NCBI GenBank assembly: GCA_030427145.1
Contig: JAUHWT010000003.1
Location: forward strand, 62,001 to 126,000
Source of the DNA: Alphaproteobacteria bacterium
GTDB taxonomy: Bacteria; Pseudomonadota; Alphaproteobacteria; Rhodobacterales; Rhodobacteraceae
Length of the DNA: 64,000 nt
Reading direction: 5' to 3'
A model generated the notes under the pieces. It did no database searches, had not been told where the DNA came from, and saw only the letters and a program-made list of their open reading frames with translations. This document shows positions 8,946-17,519 of the stretch, one piece after another; position 1 is the first letter of the stretch, and each line of letters opens with the position of its first letter. Both the position numbers and the translations under genes were made by a program.

Positions 8946-9551
8946 TTAGCCGCGCGCGTTGCCGACCAGCTTCCACACCGCCGGGACGATCAGAGCAGCC
9001 AGAACCAGTTTCAGGGCATCACCAATCAGGAATGGCGTCAAACCCCACTCGAGGATCGGTTTTTCCCAGGTGTAGAGGTGCGCCAACCACAGAATGCCAG
9101 GAATGTAGATCAATGCGTTGCCGACCAGCATTGCGACGCCCATACCGGCTACGTTTCTGTCCCATCCGTTTCGGGCGGCAAATCCAAGCGCGAGAGTTGC
9201 GAGGACGTAACCAACCAGGTAACCGCCAGTGCTGCCCATCATGTAGGTCAGGCCGTTTGCTTCAGCCGAGGAGCCGGCAAACACATCCCAACCCAGCATC
9301 CCAACGAGTATGTAGGCGAGAATGGTAGCAAAGCCGAGACGCGGACCATATGCGGCACCGAGGGTAAGCACGGCGAACGTTGTCAGGGTCACCGGAACCG
9401 GCGAGGGCCACACCGGCACCTGAACTTTCGCAGCGAGCGACAGGAGTGCAACGCCGCCGGCCACAAGTACGGCCCGCTTCAGCCAAAGCCCGGCGCCTTC
9501 GGCTTTCCAGACGGCCTCACTCAAAACCGGATTGGTCATCGTATCTGACAT
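8946..9551 (-). CDS. bioY: BioY, substrate-binding component of the biotin ECF transporter
   Basis: Integral membrane protein of 201 residues with about six hydrophobic segments. BioY features are VQVPVWPSPVPVTLTTFAVLTLGAAYGPR, GLTYMMGSTGGYLVGY and the C-terminal TPFLIGDALKLVLAALIVP. It binds and imports biotin, alone or with shared or dedicated BioMN energising subunits, which are not in this window. It lies 40 bases downstream of the DUF6314 gene, probably the same transcript. Its presence suggests the cell relies at least in part on external biotin. Confidence 0.95.
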   Translation of the reverse strand: MSDTMTNPVLSEAVWKAEGAGLWLKRAVLVAGGVALLSLAAKVQVPVWPSPVPVTLTTFAVLTLGAAYGPRLGFATILAYILVGMLGWDVFAGSSAEANGLTYMMGSTGGYLVGYVLATLALGFAARNGWDRNVAGMGVAMLVGNALIYIPGILWLAHLYTWEKPILEWGLTPFLIGDALKLVLAALIVPAVWKLVGNARG

Positions 9552-9591
9552 CGCAAACTCCCATGATTTCCCTGATGCTGCGTTGCAACTT

Positions 9592-10026
9592 TCATGCCCG
9601 AATTGCGATGGCCTGTCCAGTACGCCGATAGGTTGACGTCATCAGATAATCCTTGGCGGGTCCCTCAACACGCCAGGTGGCGGTCCAGACCGGCCATGCC
9701 TGGAAATCGTAACCCACTCTGTAAAGGTCATCACCACAGAGATGTTCCGCAAGTGGCGTCACCTCGGCATGCCCGAACCCGTGGAAGTAACCGCCATGGT
9801 CAAAATAAATATCAATCCTGTCGGTCGCGTCGGTCCAGCGATAGCTTCGCGTTGCCACAAGTACGGTTCCTCCATCAAGTTCGAGGCGCCCCTCCTCCCG
9901 ATACTGGCCGAGATCGGGACCGGTTCCAAAATCCGCCGTACCCGAAAAACGGGACAGGGATCCGTCGAGATGGTTGGTAATTGTCCGCTCAATTTCCCAG
10001 ACACCACCGAATGCGCTTAGCCGCAT
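9592..10026 (-). CDS. DUF6314 family protein
   Basis: Protein of 144 residues, function unknown. It resembles the DUF6314 pattern seen in Rhodobacterales: FGGVWEIERTI at the start, GTADFGTGPDLGQYREEG, a W/Y-rich beta-strand run ATRSYRW, FHGFGH, CGDDLYRVGYDFQAWPVWTATWRVEGPAKDYLM. It looks like an all-beta barrel of lipocalin or FABP type (inference). Start at ATG 10026, which begins the conserved part; the open frame extends to 10083. It shares a direction and probably a transcript with bioY. No signal peptide is seen. Confidence 0.75.
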   Translation of the reverse strand: MRLSAFGGVWEIERTITNHLDGSLSRFSGTADFGTGPDLGQYREEGRLELDGGTVLVATRSYRWTDATDRIDIYFDHGGYFHGFGHAEVTPLAEHLCGDDLYRVGYDFQAWPVWTATWRVEGPAKDYLMTSTYRRTGQAIAIRA

Positions 10027-10102
10027 GGTTAGCCTCGCTTGTGCAACAGAGCCGGGCAGTCTATCAGACCGCGAACCCTTCACAATCCGAAAGGCACGCC
10101 CA

Positions 10103-11407
10103 GTGATCCCGCGTTATTCCCGCCCTGAAATGGTAGAAATCTGGTCGCCGGCAACCAAATTCAAGATCTGGTATGAAATCGAAGCACATGCCTGCGACGC
10201 GCAGGCGGAACTTGGGGTCATCCCAAAGTCGGCAGCAGAGTCGGTCTGGAAAGCCAGGGACGTGGAATTCGATGTCGCCCGAATTGATGAGATCGAAGCC
10301 GTCACCAAACATGACGTAATTGCCTTTCTCACGCATCTTGCGGAACATGTCGGTGAGGATTCCCGCTTCGTCCACCAGGGCATGACGTCCTCGGACGTGC
10401 TGGACACGTGTTTTAATGTTCAGCTCGTCCGGGCGACCGACATTCTTCTCGCTGACATGGATCGTCTGCTGGCGGCCCTCAAAAAGCGTGCATTTGAGCA
10501 CAGGGATACGGTCACCATCGGACGGAGCCACGGCATCCACGCCGAGCCCACGACCTTTGGTGTCAAACTCGCGCTGGCCTATGCGGAAATGGACCGGAAC
10601 CGGGAACGCTTACTCGCGGCCCGTGAGGAAATCGCGACCGGCGCCATTTCGGGTGCTGTGGGCACGTTTGCGAATATCGACCCCAGTGTTGAGGAACATG
10701 TGGCCAAAGCGCTGGGCCTGAAACCAGAGCCCGTGTCCACGCAGGTCATTCCACGCGACCGCCACGCCATGTATTTTGCCACTCTCGGCGTCGTTGCATC
10801 CTCCATCGAACGCATCGCGACTGAAATCCGTCACCTGCAGCGCACGGAAGTTCTCGAGGCGGAGGAGTACTTCTCTCCGGGACAAAAGGGTTCCAGCGCA
10901 ATGCCGCACAAACGGAACCCCGTACTGACCGAAAACCTGACGGGACTGGCCCGTATCGTTCGCATGTCCGTGACACCCGCAATGGAAAACGTGGCGCTTT
11001 GGCACGAGCGTGACATCAGCCACTCGTCAGTCGAGCGCATGATCGGGCCGGATGCGACGATCACTTTGGATTTCGCACTGAACCGTCTGACGGGCGTGAT
11101 CGACAAGCTGGTGGTCTATCCCGACAACATGATAGCCAACATGAACAAGTTTCGGGGCCTGATCCATTCCCAGCGCGTCCTGCTGGCGCTGACCCAGAAA
11201 GGTGTGAGCCGGGAGGATTCCTACTCACTCGTTCAGCGAAATGCGATGAAAGTGTGGGAACAGGGAGCCGATTTCCTGGAGGAACTCAAGGCCGACGAGG
11301 ACGTAACCGCCGCTATGACCGAAGCGGAGATCGAGGACTGCTTCGATCTGGGATATCATACGAAGCATGTTGGCACGATTTTCCGGCGGGTGTTCGGGGA
11401 AGAGTAA
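10103..11407 (+). CDS. purB: Adenylosuccinate lyase
   Basis: Fumarase-superfamily lyase of 434 residues that acts twice in purine synthesis, splitting SAICAR and adenylosuccinate with release of fumarate. The start is a GTG at 10103 (translated as MIPRYSRPEMVEIWSP), which matches the usual PurB N-terminus and has AAAGG upstream. Signature GSSAMPHKRNPV lies near residue 264; HEAEPTTFG-type (GRSHGIHAEPTTFG) and TSSDVLDTC motifs are present. The frame can be read upstream to 9974 but without homology. A strong bidirectional terminator follows. Confidence 0.97.
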   Translation: MIPRYSRPEMVEIWSPATKFKIWYEIEAHACDAQAELGVIPKSAAESVWKARDVEFDVARIDEIEAVTKHDVIAFLTHLAEHVGEDSRFVHQGMTSSDVLDTCFNVQLVRATDILLADMDRLLAALKKRAFEHRDTVTIGRSHGIHAEPTTFGVKLALAYAEMDRNRERLLAAREEIATGAISGAVGTFANIDPSVEEHVAKALGLKPEPVSTQVIPRDRHAMYFATLGVVASSIERIATEIRHLQRTEVLEAEEYFSPGQKGSSAMPHKRNPVLTENLTGLARIVRMSVTPAMENVALWHERDISHSSVERMIGPDATITLDFALNRLTGVIDKLVVYPDNMIANMNKFRGLIHSQRVLLALTQKGVSREDSYSLVQRNAMKVWEQGADFLEELKADEDVTAAMTEAEIEDCFDLGYHTKHVGTIFRRVFGEE

Positions 11408-11446
11408 ACGCCCCGGCCCGCTTACGTCCGCTCAATATCAAAACAC

Positions 11447-11485
11447 AAAAAATGCCTGTCCGGTGCATTCGGACAGGCATTTTTT
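11447..11485. terminator. Strong bidirectional rho-independent terminator
   Basis: A 12-bp perfect stem (AATGCCTGTCCG at 11451-11462 with its complement at 11470-11481), extended by A/T pairs, with a 7-base loop. It is flanked by an A-run on the left and a T-run on the right. It serves purB on the plus strand and the DUF1476 gene on the minus strand. Confidence 0.92.
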
Positions 11486-11515
11486 TTGGGGTCGTGAACG
11501 CGAAGCGTTCGGTAC

Positions 11516-11830
11516 TCAACTCTCGTTGAAAATCTGGACCTTGGCTTCGGCCAGCAGTTCAACCATTTTGGAACGGATGGTTTTCTCGTCCGCACGGTTG
11601 CCCAGATCATGAGCCAGCTTGCGATAGACGTCCTCGTCTCCCGATTCCTCGAAATCAGCCTTGATGACTTCCCTCGCATAGGACATGGCGTCGTCGCCGG
11701 TTTTACCGAGCAGATCAGCAGCCCAAAGGCCGATTAGTTTGTTTCGCCGCGCCTCGGCCTTGAAGATCATTTCCTGATCATGGGCGAACTTGTTCTCAAA
11801 GCCCTTTTCCCGTTCATCAAAACTGGACAT
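11516..11830 (-). CDS. DUF1476 protein, zeta-type inhibitor subunit of F1Fo-ATP synthase
   Basis: Small, highly charged, helical protein of 104 residues. The sequence FDEREKGFENKFAHDQEMIFKAEARRNKLIGLWAADLLGK is the DUF1476 hallmark. In Paracoccus denitrificans the member of this family is the zeta subunit that inhibits ATP hydrolysis by the F1 motor through its N-terminus. That role is carried over here by family membership. It lies divergently from purC and has its own ribosome site (AGGAGACC). Confidence 0.88.
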   Translation of the reverse strand: MSSFDEREKGFENKFAHDQEMIFKAEARRNKLIGLWAADLLGKTGDDAMSYAREVIKADFEESGDEDVYRKLAHDLGNRADEKTIRSKMVELLAEAKVQIFNES

Positions 11831-11998
11831 TTCGGTCTCCTGCTGCCTGTCTGACGTCGCGCGTACCTAATCACCAGGACACGCATCCGACAAGAGGCCC
11901 ATGTCGGTGCTTGCTCCTTTTTCGGGGAAAGTATAGAGAACCGGCAACCGGAGCGGCACGGAACGGCGCCCGTACCGGCCCATTTTTCGGAGAGGCAC

Positions 11999-12763
11999 AT
12001 GGCCCGGCGCAGACTGATTTACGAAGGCAAGGCAAAAATTCTGTACGAAGGGCCCGAACCGGACACTCTCATTCAGTATTTCAAGGATGACGCCACCGCT
12101 TTCAACGCCGAGAAAAAAGCCACCATCGATGGTAAAGGCGTTCTGAACAACCGGCTCAGCGAACACTTCATGACCGGGCTGAACTCCATCGGAGTACCCA
12201 CTCATTTCATCAAGCGCCTGAACATGCGCGAGCAGCTGATCCGCAGCGTGGAAATGATCCCGCTTGAGGTGATTGTCCGCAACTTTGCAGCCGGTACTCT
12301 GAGCAAACGGCTGGGCCTGCCGGAAGGCCAGCAGATGCCACGCCCAATCATCGAATTCTGCTACAAGGACGACAGCCTCGGTGACCCACTGGTAACGGAA
12401 GAGCATATTGCGGCGTTCGGCTGGGCCTCGCAGCAGGATTTGGACGACATGATTGCCCTATCGCTGCGCGTTAACGATTTCCTGTCCGGCATGTTCCTTG
12501 GCGTCGGTATCAGGCTCGTGGACTTCAAAATCGAAATTGGGCGCGTCATTGAGGGCGACTTTCAGCGTCTGGTGATCGCCGATGAAATCAGCCCGGACAG
12601 CTGTCGTCTTTGGGATATTGAAACGGGACGAAAACTCGACAAGGACGTTTTCCGCCAGGATCTCGGCGATCTGGGAGATGCCTACACGGAAGTGGCAAAA
12701 CGTCTCGGCGTCATGCCGCGCACTAACGGAAAGCCCGCCGCCGGGCCAAAACTGGTGAACTGA
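11999..12763 (+). CDS. purC: Phosphoribosylaminoimidazole-succinocarboxamide synthase
   Basis: SAICAR synthetase, 254 residues, which joins CAIR and aspartate with ATP in de novo purine synthesis. Motifs: [11 protein letters not shown] at the N-terminus, [44 protein letters not shown] and [25 protein letters not shown]. Start at ATG 11999 behind GGAGAGG. First gene of a purC-purS-purQ operon with 2-base spacing to purS. Confidence 0.97.
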   Translation: MARRRLIYEGKAKILYEGPEPDTLIQYFKDDATAFNAEKKATIDGKGVLNNRLSEHFMTGLNSIGVPTHFIKRLNMREQLIRSVEMIPLEVIVRNFAAGTLSKRLGLPEGQQMPRPIIEFCYKDDSLGDPLVTEEHIAAFGWASQQDLDDMIALSLRVNDFLSGMFLGVGIRLVDFKIEIGRVIEGDFQRLVIADEISPDSCRLWDIETGRKLDKDVFRQDLGDLGDAYTEVAKRLGVMPRTNGKPAAGPKLVN

Positions 12764-12765
12764 CA

Positions 12766-13005
12766 ATGCAGGCTAAAGTTCTTATCACGCTCAAAAACGG
12801 CGTCCTTGATCCGCAGGGTGAGGCCGTATTGCACGCACTCGACAACCTAGGGTTTGATGATGTCGACGGCGTGCGCGTCGGTAAAATGATCGAACTCGAT
12901 CTCAGCGACACCAACGCCGATACGGCCCGCACCCGTGTCGAAAAAATGTGCGAGAAGCTGCTCGCCAACACGGTGATCGAGGATTACGAGGTGGAAATCC
13001 TGTGA
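12766..13005 (+). CDS. purS: PurS subunit of FGAM synthetase
   Basis: Small bridging subunit (79 residues) of the three-part phosphoribosylformylglycinamidine synthase PurLSQ. It has the expected beta-alpha-beta pattern with KVLITLKNGVLDPQGEAVLHALDNLGF and VRVGKMIELDL. It overlaps purQ by four bases (GTGA). PurL is not in the window. Confidence 0.95.
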   Translation: MQAKVLITLKNGVLDPQGEAVLHALDNLGFDDVDGVRVGKMIELDLSDTNADTARTRVEKMCEKLLANTVIEDYEVEIL

Positions 13006-13679
13006 CTTTTCGCGTTGGTGTACTGGTATTCCCCGGATCCAACTGTGACCGGGACCTAGCCGTAGCTTTCGACGCGGCGGGCGCGGAAACCCAAATGATC
13101 TGGCACAAGGACACGACCCTGCCCAAAGGTCTGGACCTTTTGGCCATTCCGGGTGGGTTTTCCTTCGGTGACTATCTGCGCTGCGGTGCTATCGCCGCAA
13201 ATTCGCCTGTGGTTCGCGCCGTTGCGGATTTTGCTCATTCGGGCGGACATGTTCTTGGCATCTGCAACGGTTTTCAGATCCTGATCGAAACGGGGCTGTT
13301 GCCGGGTGCGCTGATGCGCAATGCGGGGCTGAAGTTTCTCTGCGCGACCGAGGAACTCACCGTGGCGACGAATAACAGCCTCTTCACCAGCCAGTATGCC
13401 ACCGGTGAAAAGGTTCGTTTTCCAATTGCCCACCATGACGGGAACTTCATCGCGGACCAGCATACGCTTGAAAAACTTGTTGGTGAGGATCGCATTGCCT
13501 TCCGGTATTCCAACAATCCAAACGGGTCCGTGGATGACATTGCAGGGGTCCTTTCAGAGAACCGCAGGGTGCTGGGTTTGATGCCGCATCCCGAGCGGGT
13601 GATTGACCCCATCCATCCCGGAGTTGATGGTGCGCGGTTGTTTGCCGGTGTTGTTAACGCGGTTTTTCAGGACACTTGA
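13002..13679 (+). CDS. purQ: PurQ, glutaminase subunit of FGAM synthetase
   Basis: Class I glutamine amidotransferase of 225 residues that supplies ammonia for formylglycinamidine ribonucleotide synthesis. The start is a GTG at 13002 overlapping the purS stop, giving the expected N-terminus TFRVGVLVFPGSNCDRD. The nucleophile cysteine is in HVLGICNGFQIL, and the catalytic His-Glu is in GLMPHPERV near the C-terminus. Confidence 0.96.
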   Translation: MTFRVGVLVFPGSNCDRDLAVAFDAAGAETQMIWHKDTTLPKGLDLLAIPGGFSFGDYLRCGAIAANSPVVRAVADFAHSGGHVLGICNGFQILIETGLLPGALMRNAGLKFLCATEELTVATNNSLFTSQYATGEKVRFPIAHHDGNFIADQHTLEKLVGEDRIAFRYSNNPNGSVDDIAGVLSENRRVLGLMPHPERVIDPIHPGVDGARLFAGVVNAVFQDT

Positions 13680-13713
13680 GCAAATCACCAATACCGCCTA
13701 AGTTTTTGGCATC

Positions 13714-15471
13714 ATGACGCCAAAAAAACCGACCGGAAAAGAACATGCCGATCAGAAGCGCTTCTGGATGCGCATCGGCATGGTTCTATCGGTTGTATTG
13801 ATGGCATTGGTCATCTGGGCCAGTCAGATTTACCTCACCCGATCCTTCGTTGAGGAAGAGGCCGCAAAGGCCAAGACACGTGCGACGTTGTATGCCGGAA
13901 CCATCAAGGCCAAGATGGTTTCACATTCCGTGGCACCTCTCCTTCTGTCGCGGGACCCCATTCTCACCATCCCCCTCCGACTGGGCGAGTTCGCCAATAT
14001 TGACGAGGACCTTGCCGCCTTTCAGGAGGAACTCGGATACGGTGCCATATTCCTGCTGAATACGGACGGAAACGTGGTCGTAGCCGGCGGCAGCCATGAA
14101 CTGAATGACTACGAAGGCGACCAAAACTTTTTCCTGGCCGCCATTGGCAGTGATAAGACCGAATTTACCGTGACAGGTGGCGGCGAGACTCCGTACCAGT
14201 TCCACTATTCACGAAAACTGACATTTGATGACCGCTTTGTCGGTGTCATCGTGGTTTCGGTGGACCTGGCCTCGGTAGAGAACAGTTGGCGCCTGCAGGG
14301 TTCCAAAGTCATCGTTTCTGACGAGGAAGGTTCAATCCTGCTGGCTTCCGAGCCTTCGTGGCGCGGCCGGACGACTGACGAGATACTTGTGCCGGAGAAC
14401 GAGCGTCCCTCGGTCAGACATGCGATCCGTACGGTTGAGGAACGGCTGGGTGGTGTGCCTTACGTCTATTTCGACCAGACGCCATTGCTGGCGTCCAAGG
14501 TGCCCCTGGGACACGGATCCTGGCAACTGACATATTATTCGACGCTTGAGGATGTCCGGGCACGGGTAAACGCCATTCTAGCGGGTATTTTCATGGTGCT
14601 TGCCTTGCTGCTGGCGCTCCTGTTTTACCTGCTGTCGCGTCGACACGAGGCGGAAAGCGCGCGAATACAGGGCGAGTCCGACATTCTACGGCAGTTGAAC
14701 CGAAAACTCTCCAACGAAATCGCGACGCGCAGGCGTGTTGAGAAGAACCTGCAGGAAGCTGAACAAAGTCTGGAACAGGCATCCAAATTGGCGGCTTTGG
14801 GACAGATGTCCGCCGCAGTAAGCCATGAGCTTAATCAGCCGCTTGCGGCGATGAAAACCTACCTAGCGGGCGCGAGGCTGCTCCTGTCACGGCGGCGTCT
14901 GGATGAGGCGATGACATCATTCCAACGGATTGACGATCTGATCAACCGCATGGGTGCGATTACGCGTCAGCTTAAATCATACGCCACAAAACGGCCGGTC
15001 GAACTTGTCGAGATTGATCTGCGGGACAGTGTTCGCGAAGCACTGTCGATGATGTCGCCGCAACTTGGAAAAATGTCGGTCGCCATCAATACGGTTGTCC
15101 CGTCCGAACCCGTACGGCTCCGCGCAGACCCTCTGCGTACCGAACAGATCATCGTGAACCTCCTGCGCAATGCGCTGGATGCCGTTCGACCGATGGAAGA
15201 CCGCAAGATCGACATCCTACTGGTAGAGGGCGAATCCATCGTCCTGTCGATCACCGACAACGGAATGGGTCTCAAGGATCCTGACCAACTGTTTGAACCC
15301 TTTTACACGACCAAGCGTCCAGGCGAGGGCCTGGGACTGGGACTCGCCATTTCAGCCGGATTCGCTGGGGAACTTGGCGGCCGACTTGTCGCCAGGAATG
15401 CTCCGGACGGAGGCGCTGTCTTCGAATTGATACTGCCCCCAATAGAGTCCCAGACCCAGGCCGCAGAGTAA
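13714..15471 (+). CDS. dctB: C4-dicarboxylate sensor histidine kinase DctB
   Basis: Membrane sensor kinase of 585 residues. TM1 is at about 18-42, followed by a large periplasmic double-PAS-type sensor domain, a second TM at about 288-310 (ILAGIFMVLALLLALLFYLL), a coiled coil (RQLNRKLSNEIATRRRVEKNLQEAEQSLEQASKLA), then the H box MSAAVSHELNQPLAAMK with His371, N box NLLRNALDAV and G boxes ITDNGMGL and GEGLGLGLAIS. The HELNQPLA box is typical of DctB, which senses succinate, fumarate and malate and controls their uptake. Eight bases separate it from dctD. No dctPQM or dctA transporter is in the window. Confidence 0.92.
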   Translation: MTPKKPTGKEHADQKRFWMRIGMVLSVVLMALVIWASQIYLTRSFVEEEAAKAKTRATLYAGTIKAKMVSHSVAPLLLSRDPILTIPLRLGEFANIDEDLAAFQEELGYGAIFLLNTDGNVVVAGGSHELNDYEGDQNFFLAAIGSDKTEFTVTGGGETPYQFHYSRKLTFDDRFVGVIVVSVDLASVENSWRLQGSKVIVSDEEGSILLASEPSWRGRTTDEILVPENERPSVRHAIRTVEERLGGVPYVYFDQTPLLASKVPLGHGSWQLTYYSTLEDVRARVNAILAGIFMVLALLLALLFYLLSRRHEAESARIQGESDILRQLNRKLSNEIATRRRVEKNLQEAEQSLEQASKLAALGQMSAAVSHELNQPLAAMKTYLAGARLLLSRRRLDEAMTSFQRIDDLINRMGAITRQLKSYATKRPVELVEIDLRDSVREALSMMSPQLGKMSVAINTVVPSEPVRLRADPLRTEQIIVNLLRNALDAVRPMEDRKIDILLVEGESIVLSITDNGMGLKDPDQLFEPFYTTKRPGEGLGLGLAISAGFAGELGGRLVARNAPDGGAVFELILPPIESQTQAAE

Positions 15472-15479
15472 TAGAGATC

Positions 15480-16838
15480 ATGGAAAACACATCCACACCT
15501 ACCGTGATGATCATCGATGATGAAGCGGATCTGAGAGATTCCGTTTCACAATGGCTGAAGCTCTCGGGTTTCGAAGCGGACAGCTTTGAAGCCGCCGAGG
15601 ACGCGCTCAAGGTTTTGACCGCCGACTACCCAGGCATTGTCCTGACCGACATCAGAATGCCTGGCATTGACGGGATGACGCTTCTGCGACGGCTTCAGTC
15701 CATCGATCCTGGACTTCCAGTGATCCTAATGACGGGCCATGGGGATGTCCCGATGGCCGTGGAAGCCATGAGAATTGGCGCCTATGATTTTGTGGAGAAA
15801 CCGTTCCAGCCAGAGCAACTGGCGGACCTTTGTTCCCGCGCCGCACAACTGCGCGCGAGGACCATGGAAACCAGGGCCCTGCGCAAGGAACTGTCCGATC
15901 CCAACGCCATGCTGCGAAAGCTGGTCGGAGAGAGTCCGGCAATTGAGAAGTTGCGCGAAAACATTCTCGACATCGCACAGGCGGACGGACATGTACTGGT
16001 AACGGGCGAAACCGGGACCGGCAAAAGTCTGGTCGCCAAGTCCGTCCACGCATGCGGACCGCGCGCATCAAAACCCATGATTACCCTGAACTGCGCATCG
16101 ACGGAACGAGAGCTGCAGGATGCGATTCTGTTTGGAGGACCAAACTGGCCGGAGAAACCTCTGGTGGAGCAGGCAGAGGGAGGAACGCTTTGCCTGGAGG
16201 ACATCGAACATCTATCCGATGCCGCACAGGCAAAACTGCTTGATCTCATCAACGCGGTTTCCGACGGCCCGGAGACTGCCAGACCGGTCAACGTCAGGGT
16301 AATCGCTGTATCCAGCGTTCTCACCGGTGGCTCTGGCTCGGTAGAAGGGTTCAGAAACGACCTGTATTACCGCTTAGCCGCACTTGTGTTGCAGGCACCG
16401 CCGCTAAGAAACCGGGGTAAGGACATCCTGACGCTATTCACGAACTACACAGTGGAACTGGCCGATGAATACGGCTGCGAGGCTCCGCAGCTCAATGCGG
16501 CTGATGCGGCAAACCTCATTCAAGCGCCGTGGCCGGGTAACGTGCGGCAGCTGATCAATCTCGCGGAACGGGCTGTTCTCCAGTCCCGTCGTGGAGAAAA
16601 CAATATCTCGGCTCTATTGATTGACGATGGCTTTGAGGCTCCATCCATGGCGATCGATACGGACAAGCCACTGAAGGAGCACGTTGAGATGTTCGAGAAA
16701 ATGCTCATTGATCATGCCCTCCGCCGAAATGCCGGATCTGTTTCGGCTGTCATGGCTGAACTCGCCCTTCCCCGGCGGACGCTCAACGAGAAAATGGCGA
16801 AATATAACCTCAGCCGGCAAAACTACCTGAACGGCTGA
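15480..16838 (+). CDS. dctD: DctD-like response regulator without the GAFTGA loop
   Basis: Regulator of 452 residues and partner of DctB. Receiver domain with Asp57 (IVLTDIRMPGIDG) and VEKPF. AAA+ domain with Walker A GETGTGKS (176-183) and a modified Walker B GGTLCLEDIE (about 234-243). At the point where sigma-54 activators carry [13 protein letters not shown] the sequence reads DAILFGGPNWPEKPLVEQAEGG, so the sigma-54 contact loop is deleted. A Fis-type HTH closes the protein (SVSAVMAELALPRRTLNEKM). It therefore probably does not remodel sigma-54 holoenzyme and may work as an ordinary DNA-binding regulator, as described for Rhodobacter capsulatus NtrC. Its 3' end overlaps the convergent DUF1638 gene by 29 bases. 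Confidence 0.9.
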   Translation: MENTSTPTVMIIDDEADLRDSVSQWLKLSGFEADSFEAAEDALKVLTADYPGIVLTDIRMPGIDGMTLLRRLQSIDPGLPVILMTGHGDVPMAVEAMRIGAYDFVEKPFQPEQLADLCSRAAQLRARTMETRALRKELSDPNAMLRKLVGESPAIEKLRENILDIAQADGHVLVTGETGTGKSLVAKSVHACGPRASKPMITLNCASTERELQDAILFGGPNWPEKPLVEQAEGGTLCLEDIEHLSDAAQAKLLDLINAVSDGPETARPVNVRVIAVSSVLTGGSGSVEGFRNDLYYRLAALVLQAPPLRNRGKDILTLFTNYTVELADEYGCEAPQLNAADAANLIQAPWPGNVRQLINLAERAVLQSRRGENNISALLIDDGFEAPSMAIDTDKPLKEHVEMFEKMLIDHALRRNAGSVSAVMAELALPRRTLNEKMAKYNLSRQNYLNG

Positions 16839-17448
16839 CCTTTGTGAGGACTTTCTCCAAATCGCCGTAGCCGGTTTGGCGACGCTCGTATTCGAGGCCC
16901 AAGCGTTGGGCACAGGTGGCCGCTTTCCTCGAGAGTTCGTCATCGTTGGTCTGAGCTAGATACACCAGTTTGGTGTAGTTCCCAAAAATCATGTCGCGCA
17001 GTTCAGGGTGGCGGTGCAGCCCCATTGGTTGCCAGACGAACGCATCGAACTGACGGACGAGAAAGTCCGTCAGGTAAAACGCGGTCATCTCCTCATCACC
17101 TCTTGCGGCGAATACTTCGTTGCCTTCAAAAAAACTGTAGCAATGTGGGCCTTCAATCATTGCCACACCGAGATCATCACATCTGGCCTTCAGCAGGCCG
17201 CCGGTACCGCAGTCGGCATACGCAACGAAAATCTCCTCGTAATCGCTCCGGCACTTCCGAACAGCTGCTTCTACCGCGTCAGGTATTCTCTGCGGTTGCA
17301 AATGAAGATCGGCCGGAAGACACTTCAGTTCGATATGGTCAAAACCGTTCAATCGGAAAATCTCGAGTATTTCCCGAGCCAAAGCGCCGCAGGCCAGCAC
17401 GAGGATGCTCGCCTTTCCCGGCTGCTCAATGTTTGACGGTTCATTCAT
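16810..17448 (-). CDS. DUF1638 protein linked to corrinoid methyl transfer
   Basis: Protein of 212 residues with the DUF1638 pattern: VLACGALAREI (Cys20), FVAYADCGTGGLL (Cys80), IEGPHCYSFFEG (His102, Cys103) and MGLHRHPELRDMIFGNYTKLVYLAQT. The cysteines and the His-Cys pair suggest metal, corrinoid or thiol chemistry, but no function is established to my knowledge. It is soluble, with no signal peptide. It follows the corrinoid protein gene by 71 bases on the same strand, so the two are probably co-transcribed. The same family is known beside methylamine and other corrinoid methyltransferase genes in other organisms (family knowledge), which supports a helper role. Confidence 0.85.
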   Translation of the reverse strand: MNEPSNIEQPGKASILVLACGALAREILEIFRLNGFDHIELKCLPADLHLQPQRIPDAVEAAVRKCRSDYEEIFVAYADCGTGGLLKARCDDLGVAMIEGPHCYSFFEGNEVFAARGDEEMTAFYLTDFLVRQFDAFVWQPMGLHRHPELRDMIFGNYTKLVYLAQTNDDELSRKAATCAQRLGLEYERRQTGYGDLEKVLTKVSRSGSFAG

Positions 17449-17519
17449 TTAGGAACCCTTGCGGGATCAGACCACACTAACACCGGCAACGCTCAACCGC
17501 AAAAACAACCCGGCAACTT

